DNA of 64,000 nucleotides from NCBI GenBank assembly GCA_964036665.1, contig OZ038528.1:16231245-16295244 (forward strand). Reading direction: 5' to 3'. Shown here piece by piece: positions 56,901 through 64,000 of this stretch. How positions within the stretch are numbered: position 1 is the stretch's first letter; each line of letters opens with the position of its first letter. A program made the position numbers and the translations under genes. Under the pieces are notes generated by a model. It had not been told where the DNA came from. It saw only the letters and a program-made list of their open reading frames with translations, and made no database searches. The DNA comes from Gordius sp. MW1. Taxonomy: Eukaryota > Nematomorpha > Gordioida > Gordea > Gordiidae.

Positions 56901-59900
56901 CCAACCCCACGGGTAGTCTAGCCAGTGTCATGACCGGGAACGGTGGTCTCCCCGGGAGTTTAACCCCCTTCGCCCCCTACTACTTCCAACCGGTGTTGCT
57001 GAAGGAGAAATACGCCCACTACTATCGCCAACAACAATTCAACAACCTGCTCGCGGCCAGCAAGGGAACGGGGGCCGGCGCCGAGGGCAGTTGCGCCTCC
57101 TTCCTCGTTTCCGAATCGGGGGCCGTCGTTTTGTGTCGCATTTGCCAGACTCCGGGCACCGACGCTACCCTCATATCCCCTTGCAAATGTGCGGGCTCCG
57201 TGAGATACGTCCACAAAAATTGCCTCACCGTACGGCTATTTTTTAGTTTATTTTAATTTGAAGTATCGAAAATATATATTTCGTGGAATCTAGCAGTGTA
57301 AAATAAATAAGATATCAAGGTGATGAAATGTAAATTAATTAATTAAATGACAATGTTTGAGTGTACGATGAAGGATGACGTTTGAATGTATGAGTAAATG
57401 ATGTTTTTAAATGATGTAAATAATATTTTGAATGTTGTTTTTTTGTATATTTGACTATGTGTTAAAAAACCGTAAATCATACGTTACCTCGCATAAGCTT
57501 CTAATCCCTCTGCTGGAGGTTGTTTGAGACTAACGTGTCCTTTGTCTAAATTTTCCATTTGTCATATGTTATTATGGGCGTAGCCAGGTGAGGGGTAGCT
57601 GCCCTTCCCCTAGATCCAAAAAAAATATTCAAATTTTAATATAGTTATGGCCAAAATGTAAAAATATTTTTATTTTGCCCTTCCCTCAATGCTTAGCGCC
57701 CCCTTTAATTGCAATCCTAGCTACTAGTTTTTTAAAAACGGCAAAGTTTTGTTTGGCCGGCCTTTTAGTCGACTTAACATAAACTGACCAAGGGTTTGAC
57801 CGAAAAATCTCTTTTTTTTAGGCGACTACGATAAATCGGCCAAAAAAACTTAGGTCTGTTTATGAAATTTTCCATGCAAAACTCACCCGACCTTAAATTG
57901 CCTAAACTCCTATCACGTGAGTTTTTATTGTAATAAGCAAATCAGCATATTACAGTTATTGAGAGATTCTGCTGAATTTAATGGATGATGTTCTTTATGA
58001 TTACCTTAAATTAAGCTCGCACCAAAGATATAATGAACAACAAATATTTTCTCGTTCGATTATATTTTAATTAACAATTCCAACCTGAAATAAATGGTTT
58101 TAAACTTAACCTTTCCTCGAGGGATATTTAAAATTTGATTTTCGATTGCAGCGATCGTGCGGGACAATACCCAAAATTGCATTCTTAAATTCTTACTGTA
58201 TTTGACTACAGGGCGGAAATAGTATGGATGCTTTGTTAGCTTGAGTAAATAAACGACTAATTCGACTCGTTGTTAGACCGCGACTTCGGCCATAACGATT
58301 CATGTGTTTACGAGAGAAAACATGTTTAAGCCTGGTTGACGACCCTTTTATTAATAAGTCTCAAGGCAAAAGTTGGTAAGTATATAAATTATAATACGGA
58401 TTTTTAATAGCTAATAATTTTAATAAATAATTGTTTAGCTTAGGATTTGAGGGTGGCAAGTTATTGCAACCTGACTTATCAGAATCGTTACTTAAAAGTG
58501 GATCTAGCAAAGAATAAACGCGATTCTCATCAGCGATATCCTTTAAAATAGATGTTAACTAAAGCCGAAATTTTTCAGATGACCGCGATATTATGACTTT
58601 TTAACAATCTAAATTGTTGTCTGAGGCACCTAAATGTTTTAATTTTATCCAAATTTTAAAAGTTGATTATTGCCATTTTAGAAATGGTTGGAAATCAATC
58701 CCAATCGCAACCGAAAATCTCAGATGTGCGAGCTGTGTCAGTATACCTACCATCGCAAGAAAAAATTTAAAGTACGACTTTATTATTTAAGTATATATTG
58801 TTTTAATTTAATTATTAGGGTAAAAATACATATTTTGCGAATATGAATCAAATAAATAAAGTAAAAATTGTTTAAGCTGAAACTTGATTTAATCCTAATA
58901 ATAATAATTAGTTCAATGAAAAATGGACTATTCTGTTTATGGTAAAAGCTATAAGATCGAACTCTTACATGACAACAATAATTTGTGCAACTCGTTGAAG
59001 GATTTAAAAATTGCGCGTGTTTAATCTTTTGCATTACGTGACTGTCTTGATGACATCGAATTCGATCTTTTTTTGCCCAGGGTAATATTTTACATAAACA
59101 AGACGTTATTTGCCTGCGTCATAAACACTTTTAAGCGCCCCTGGGCACACAAAACTTTCCTATTTTGTCGTAGCGTTGTGGTTTAACCGCAGCTTTTTCG
59201 TTTTTTTTAGCGCCGCGATTTTTGAATCTTTGTTCTTGCGTATAAAAATGTAAATTAATCTTGAAAAAGATGAGTGAGTAACCAACCAATTTCGTCATTA
59301 ACAACGCGCGTTAGAGTTAACGAAGGTCAAGCTTGCATACGTCATATCTTATTTTACATTGGCCTCACTCAGGTTATCCAATATGCCACATATGGGCATA
59401 AATGGTGCTAAATTTGAACTTGGCTGAAACAATTGGTATACAGCCAAAATGTGACATGCAAAAAAGATCTCTTGCCCATTTTGTGGTGATAAGAAGAGTT
59501 GTGCAATAAATGTCGTTGAAATAACTATGAAGGTCGAAATGTACAATTTTGTCAGTAAATATCAACAAAATATGTGGCGGGTATGTGTTTTTGGAAACAT
59601 TAACCAACCACTCTAATCACATGGGTATTGTGTTGTTAACAAATGTAAGGTTGGATTGACAATGTGAATAGGAAAAATGGATATTCAGAAGCCCATCTTT
59701 GGGAAATAAAAATGAAATCATCCCCAAAAAATAGGCAAGTTAGTTTAACGCAAAGCTCTGTTTTTTATTTCCTATTAATAAGCCTACAGATCCAATGATT
59801 TATAAACCTAAAAAAACATAAACTATTGTTTTTTATTTTTTGTGTGTGATTTCATCTCCACTTTATATTTTTTCCCTCAAAATGGGCCTTCGCCCCCAAA

Positions 59901-62038
59901 TATTCAAATTCCATTAAATATAATTACGTAGTGACAATAAATAGTTTCGGTTTCATATAAATGACTGCGAAATACCTTATGATTGGAGTTTGTTTCTTGA
60001 ATCTTATTTTATGTTGATGCCACTCAATCCATATTTGGACTGCATGAATATATTGGGGAAACCTTGTGATGAATGTTGGCAAAGTTCTATTAAAATAGCA
60101 ATTTAGACGTTAGACGTGTTATATTTAGCTTTTTGTCAATTCAATTTAGTTCAAGGATTGGAAGTGGCCCCACTGTTCGTCGCACGATAAGCTATTCCAC
60201 GCCCTATTCATCATAGCCGTGCTGGTTATGATGGGGTGCGCTTCGGCTTTTATCGTTTGTTTCCGCAATGACCGAGGCGTCCATAGAAATGAAGAGGTAA
60301 GACCTTATTTATGTGTGTGTTTTATGGGTGAAAGGTTATATCAGCATTATTTGGGTTTTTATATATTTCCTTATATCTTTTAATCAAATTTTTTGTTTAT
60401 GACCAGTTATAAGCATAATTAAATAGTCAATTTTAGTTTGCGCCTTGATTCGGTGAAAAGAAAGTTAAAGAAAAGTCAGAATATTTTGCCAATTATCACG
60501 TTATGTTTGATTTTTTAGAATATCAAGTATCTTCATATTGTTGTCTCTTACACGATTGTCGAGGTATGGTGATATGGAGTCATTATTGATGATATTATTA
60601 GATGTTCTTGTTCTTTTCAGGCTTTTTCTGACTTATGAGCCCTCACACTTTTTTTATTGATTAATAAAGTTTAAATATTGCCCCAAGATTTTATCTTAAT
60701 TTAATTTGGCCAATGTCCGGCTATTAGTCCAATAATTGAATTTATAGTCAACAGTATAAAACTAGGTCTACTGCATCGGTGTCGTCGAATCATTATTAAA
60801 TTGACGTTACGAGGTAATATATGGTTTGATTGAAACTTTTTAGGAAATAATTGCTAATATTTAATAACAGACTTGAGAATTAACGAAGGATAAATGGCAA
60901 TTTAAATTATTGTTGCAAACAATCAGTCACAACATCGTCACATTAGCCACTACCTTGCATTTCAATATGTTTGCTGTTATTGGTCATAAAATCTGTAAAC
61001 GAACTATCATATACTAAATTTAAAAACCAGGTTTATGAAGATAGAAAAATTTTTGGCTTTGCTTGAGCAAAGCTATGTTGCCAACTTTTTTGGATTGATT
61101 GTGAATAAAAAATTTGAGGTTAGAAAACAACCCAATAAAATGCACACCTTGACTAAATTAGAACCCATATCGAAGAGCTTTGATGATAACGTAACATGTT
61201 AGACAAGCTACTAAAGAAATTTATAAATGTAATGAGTCGGGGCTCGGCTCAAGCTGGCTAGAAAAATTATAGCCAACCTGCGTTTATTATCTAGTCTTAA
61301 TTCGGAGGCAAAAAAAATTGTTCAGAATCATGATTTACCATTATAAACCGAAGTCAGACAGGACCGGACAGGACATGTCTTTTAGGACCAAAAGTGAGTA
61401 ATAAATTGCCTAGCAAGTAATACATTGTGAAGTAAAATGAAATATAGAGAACATCACTATATTTTTTTGCGGTGCAGTTAGAGTTGAGCGAAGGGGAGAT
61501 CGTCACCTTATCCTGCGGCGTCCTCTTTTTCCTTTCCTTCTTCCTCGGCATGTACGCCGAGATCAAGGCGCACAATCCGATCTACAAAATTTGCTCACAA
61601 ACCATCTCCATGAACCGAAGTTGGATCATCGACGAATACGTGGATAACGGCGACGACAACGACCAAGGCCGGCGCAAAACTCGACCCAAAGCCCGACCCA
61701 GGCCCAAAAATTTTAAAAAGTGTAGTAGTAGTCCCCTCTCCGCCTCAGCCTATAACGTGGCCGGCAATGGGACGGGAGGAACCGATGAAAATGCTTTCGG
61801 TAGTACGACTGGTTGTGGTGGTGATATCCCTTCACCTCCGTTACTCGAAAATCCCCTCGGGGCAGCGATGGGTGGTGGGGGTGGTTATATGGGGATGATT
61901 GACGTGCTGCCTACCATTACGGAACAACAAGTCGTTATGGTCACACCTGCTCAACCCGTAGTTAGTCCGGCCGATTCGGACCCCTTCGAGCCATTCAGCA
62001 GGCTCGGTCAAGCTAAAAGTATACTTGGACGCGTTTAA
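53603..62038 (+). CDS. MARCH-type membrane RING-CH E3 ubiquitin ligase, spliced
   Basis: Proposed join: 53603-53969, 55225-55518, 56898-57229, 58682-58771, 60150-60296, 61478-62038 (1791 bases, 596 residues). Every junction is GT-AG and the phases agree (1, 1, 0, 0, 0). The long N-terminal part is low-complexity. The RING-CH finger spans residues 300-350 with Cys 300/303/316/318, His 326, Cys 329/347/350, that is C-x2-C-x12-C-x-C-x7-H-x2-C-x17-C-x2-C, the C4HC3 pattern. Two membrane segments follow, at about 376-398 (LFHALFIIAVLVMMGCASAF) and 417-439 (VTLSCGVLFFLSFFLGMYA), then a cytosolic tail. This is the plan of MARCH proteins, which ubiquitinate membrane proteins in endosomes and at the plasma membrane. 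The finger and topology look closest to the MARCH1/8 group, but I am not sure of the subfamily. The start may lie upstream: the frame is open back to 53543. Confidence 0.82.
54301..54790. repeat. three degenerate tandem copies of the exon 2 acceptor region
   Basis: Units of about 170-180 bases carry TGACGCTATTTCATTYC, then CCCATAG or CTATAG, then ATGAAAATGGGRG. The acceptor-like AGs end at 54381, 54561 and 54731. The genuine acceptor of exon 2 at 55224 (TGACGCTATTTCATTTCC ... CCCACAG|ATGAAAATGGGGGG) is the fourth member. Unit 1 also keeps a version of the exon's next bases (GGAGCTAATGGACCATC against GGAGCTTATGGATTATC). Confidence 0.8.
54792..55121. mobile_element. TA-flanked MITE, CAGTCRAAAC family, copy 2
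   Basis: The 330-bp element begins CAGTCGAAACTTC and ends AATTTTGACTG, with TA at 54790-54791 and 55122-55123. It matches 28809-29122 inverted over most of its length. It sits in intron 1, between the third degenerate acceptor unit and the real one, so it inserted after the array formed. Confidence 0.85.
55225..55518 (+). CDS. MARCH-type gene, coding exon 2
   Basis: After acceptor CCCACAG it encodes DENGGNGAGGAYGLSVVED through LYRLHKLHLNSLLAA, a short QLQQQQ tract and VPTVPPSPGSS (residues 123-220). The donor is TTCATAG|GTAATG, phase 1. No domain is recognised. Confidence 0.82.
56426..56851. repeat. 35-bp exact direct repeats flanking a GC-rich segment in intron 2
   Basis: A 35-base sequence (CACAAGCGC, ten G, then AAATAGATATACCACA) occurs at 56426-56460 and 56817-56851. 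Between them lies a GC-rich stretch at about 56470-56640. One of its frames reads AANGGIKTPLAVSNGCTAFV, bounded by an AG at 56514-56515 region and a GT near 56577 in phases compatible with a 1-1 cassette exon. The splice sites are weak, so exon status is uncertain. Confidence 0.6.
56898..57229 (+). CDS. MARCH-type gene, coding exon 3 (first part of RING-CH)
   Basis: After acceptor ATTAAG it encodes GTNPTGSLASVMTGNGG, a second YYRQQQFNNLLAASK stretch, then VVLCRICQTPGTDATLISPC and KCAGSVRYVHKNCLT (residues 221-331). It holds six of the eight zinc ligands. The donor is CTCACC|GTACGG, phase 0. The acceptor lacks a strong pyrimidine tract. Confidence 0.87.
57573..57728. mobile_element. MITE, GGGCGTAGCCAGG family, in intron 3
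   Basis: The left end TATGGGCGTAGCCAGG and right end ATCCTAGCTACTAG enclose TTTTGCCCTTCCC and CTAGATCCAAAAAAAA words seen at 17520-17640. Confidence 0.6.
57735..57860. mobile_element. decayed palindromic MITE (AGTGTTGTAAAAA family)
   Basis: TTTTGTTTGGCCGGCC, TTTTAGTCGACTTAACATAA and ACCAAGGGTTTGACC resemble 42834-42993. The outer ends are lost. Confidence 0.45.
58682..58771 (+). CDS. MARCH-type gene, coding exon 4 (rest of RING-CH)
   Basis: A 90-base exon after acceptor GCCATTTTAG. It encodes KWLEINPNRNRKSQ, then MCELCQYTYHRKKKFK (residues 332-361). It supplies the family's conserved Trp and the last two zinc ligands, Cys 347 and Cys 350. The donor is TTTAAA|GTACGA, phase 0. It is too short to show as an independent frame. 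Confidence 0.88.
60150..60296 (+). CDS. MARCH-type gene, coding exon 5 (first membrane segment)
   Basis: A 147-base exon after acceptor TTCAATTTAG encoding FKDWKWPHCSSHDK, the first membrane segment LFHALFIIAVLVMMGCASAF, then IVCFRNDRGVHRNEE (residues 362-410). The donor is GAAGAG|GTAAGA, a good consensus match. Both ends are phase 0. It has no stop-bounded frame long enough to be noticed alone. Confidence 0.88.
61478..62038 (+). CDS. MARCH-type gene, coding exon 6 (second membrane segment, tail)
   Basis: After acceptor GCGGTGCAG it encodes LELSEGEIVTLSCGV and the second membrane segment, then YAEIKAHNPIYKICSQ, an acidic patch DNGDDNDQ and a basic stretch RRKTRPKARPRPKNFKK. A Gly/Ser/Pro-rich tail follows, ending KSILGRV before TAA. 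In-frame use of a donor at 62019 would replace the last six residues (see 62336-62556). Confidence 0.85.
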   Translation, partial: LELSEGEIVTLSCGVLFFLSFFLGMYAEIKAHNPIYKICSQTISMNRSWIIDEYVDNGDDNDQGRRKTRPKARPRPKNFKKCSSSPLSASAYNVAGNGTGGTDENAFGSTTGCGGDIPSPPLLENPLGAAMGGGGGYMGMIDVLPTITEQQVVMVTPAQPVVSPADSDPFEPFSRLGQAKSILGRV

Positions 62039-62335
62039 ACGACCCTTACCTACAACCCTTTTTTGTTTAATAATTTTTAGAGCTCACATTTGATGCTCGA
62101 GTAGGTTTATAAACATAAAGCCAGGGTATCTTCTTGGGACCACGAATTGCAAATGCAATGAAGTTTTAGGAGGAAGGGGTAAATGTCTTTTTCAAAAAGT
62201 GCCCTAATGTTTAGTTGTATTCGTTGTTCATGCCCAAAAATTAATTATTTTCGCTTTATAATGATATTCTCAATGTCATTAACCTACTGCGAATTGTGAT
62301 TTTGGTAAATTTCTGTTGTATTCAACATATTTTAG

Positions 62336-62556
62336 CAGCAGCGGCAACCCCTACCCTGGCAACCTTCTTGAAAAAGTATAATCACATCCGGGCCTGCAGT
62401 TACACCCAAGACGATGACCGCAACGGCAAAGATGGGATGAACTTAATAGGCGCTGCTAAATCTCGACCCGTTCCCCCTACTCCTTCACTGTTAACACGAC
62501 ACGCTTCTCTTCCCACGGGGGGAGGGGGTTGGGGACATGATGCGCGTATCCTTTAA
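62336..62556 (+). CDS. possible alternative terminal exon of the MARCH-type gene
   Basis: After acceptor CATATTTTAG (62326-62335) an open, GC-richer frame encodes AAATPTLATFLKKYNHIR, CSYTQDDDRNGKDGMN, KSRPVPPTPSLLTRHASLP and a stop at 62554-62556. The entry phase is 1. A donor AAAA|GTATAC at 62018/62019 inside exon 6 also has phase 1, and the join reads GQAK-T-AAATPTL in frame, giving a 663-residue isoform. The donor is only a moderate consensus match. Confidence 0.55.
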
Positions 62557-64000
62557 TCCCTCATCACCTAAAATTTTGTTGAAAATGGATGTAATAAGTT
62601 AGAAGGAGATAAGACTGGGGTCTATTTTATCCCACACCTCTAATAAATTCATAATTCTCATCTTCTTTCTCTTCGATAAAGTTTATAATCCGATCAATTC
62701 GAACTTTAAATTAGTAATTAACATGTGTGTCGTTGCTACGGCGGATACCCCTCGCGATTCTTCCTTCCTTGATTGTTCTAGATTCCCCGAGAAATTAATT
62801 TCGCCAAATTTCGTTTCCTGTCGATTTATAAAAGACATTTTTCATGGTCATGTATAACGTCTCCCTCTTATTCTTTCCAAAAATGCCTTGTGGCCTAAAA
62901 AATTTTTCCCACGACCACCGACCCGCTCAAACGTTCTCGCTATCATAACCACCTTCATACCCCTAGGGCACAATAAATTATTCTTTGGTCGCGCGAGTCG
63001 TTTGATGGGAAAAGTCAGTAGTTTGTTGTGTCAGCGATTGATAGATTGCTATACCCCGAACCTCGTAGTAAACCTGAACCGTATAATTTGTCTAAGTATT
63101 AGAACTCATTCATTCGGCACGTACAATTCTCTCGTACCGTAGACAGTTTACCGCCTTCTTCCCAAAATTATACGTCTTTTTTGGTAATTTTTGTATTTTA
63201 AAAATATATCCCTTGCTTCCCCATGCCTATTTGTAAACGAAAACGAACGAACATTTTCATGAATGCGCGAATCCTTTATTTTTTACATGCACTTATTTTA
63301 CAACTCATCATCGTATGCATCTCATAACTCCATAGGAATATCAATATCGTGATATGTTTGATTTTTTTATCTTCCTCACATCCATTGTAAAACTAACTAT
63401 AGGATGTGTAACTATCCATATTATTAGTTAGACTATAATTTATATGGCTTATTATACATGATGATTAAATTTATTGTATTTGTAAGAAAGTCTTCAAATT
63501 GTATGAAGTCAAATGGGAGTATTTAAAAAAATTATATAAGATAAGCAATAAGGAAATTAAAGAAGCGATAATTAGGGGTGGCAAAGTGCTGTTTTATTCG
63601 TTTTGGCCTGTTAAGAACCCAAAATATAGTTTTGAATATACAATTAAGCATACTTTTATGCATGACAGTCAAATAAAGATAGCGCGATAGGAAAATTTCC
63701 CGTGAATTTCCCTTCGAAATTTTCATATTTCCCTTTTAGTTTATTATTTGTTATGCGATATAGATATGCGATTAGATTTTGTTTTCAAATGGTATTTCAG
63801 TATACCTGAAAGTTATTCAATTATTAATTAATATTAGCCCCTCAAACATCTGGTTACTTGAATTATTAATTAAGTAATTAGATATTTTTTGAACCGATAG
63901 AGTTTATTTCCAAATAATTATGTATGTTATATGTTCTCATGTCAAATAACACTGGTCAGCAAATAATAAACTTATGAAATCAACCGTCAAACTGTTTGCA
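62557..64000. other. 3' flank of the MARCH-type gene, no further gene
   Basis: AATAAA hexamers lie at 62642-62647 and 62972-62977. The stretch at 62880-63170 is less AT-rich than its surroundings and may be 3' UTR. Beyond 63200 the sequence is AT-rich with no supported gene. Confidence 0.45.

Noticed and set aside
57230-57256. Extension of the RING-CH exon to a stop at 57256
   Set aside because: It would cut the zinc finger before its last two Cys; the GT at 57230 and the phase-matched exon at 58682 complete the finger.

Overview
The window is AT-rich, repeat-dense DNA from a multicellular eukaryote, most likely an invertebrate animal. The reasons are a spliced gene with GT-AG introns, a PTB-type RNA-binding protein, RTE-like and other APE-type LINEs, Helitrons and many hAT and mariner-like non-autonomous elements. 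I cannot place it more closely. Only two host genes are supported; most of the rest is layers of mobile elements, several of which can be resolved to the base from target-site duplications (TSDs).

Layout. 0.6-3.5 kb: a hAT-type MITE with an 8-bp TSD, a second MITE and a foldback block. 5.0-6.5 kb: an intact, intronless PTB (polypyrimidine-tract-binding) protein with four RRMs. 7.1-8.0 kb: a foldback relative carrying a small hAT MITE. 9.2-9.9 kb: CCGGGC-rich elements. 10.6-12.1 kb: a complete non-autonomous Helitron. 13.2-16.4 kb: a tandem-repeat-filled element of unknown class. 17.9-26.7 kb: two decayed autonomous Helitrons fused head to head; the left one is interrupted by a second copy of the unknown element. 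26.8-29.1 kb: a mariner-like element nested in a hAT-like one, then a TA-flanked MITE. 29.5-32.5 kb: a near-full-length RTE-like LINE with a 15-bp TSD. 33.7-37.6 kb: a second LINE. 38-49 kb: no genes, only MITEs and foldbacks. 50.0-52.1 kb: a hAT MITE split by a 1472-bp Helitron. 53.5-62.6 kb: a six- or seven-exon gene for a two-TM, RING-CH (MARCH-type) ubiquitin ligase.

Relationships. Each of the two non-autonomous Helitrons carries the same 3' terminal hairpin and end as one of the two decayed autonomous Helitrons, so the window holds two matched Helitron families. The hAT copy at 884-1665 preserves the empty site for the Helitron inside the hAT copy at 49992-52113. Within the MARCH-type gene, the splice acceptor and first bases of coding exon 2 exist as three further degenerate tandem copies upstream, and a MITE separates the real acceptor from them. 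I found no CRISPR, operon, rRNA or confident tRNA.
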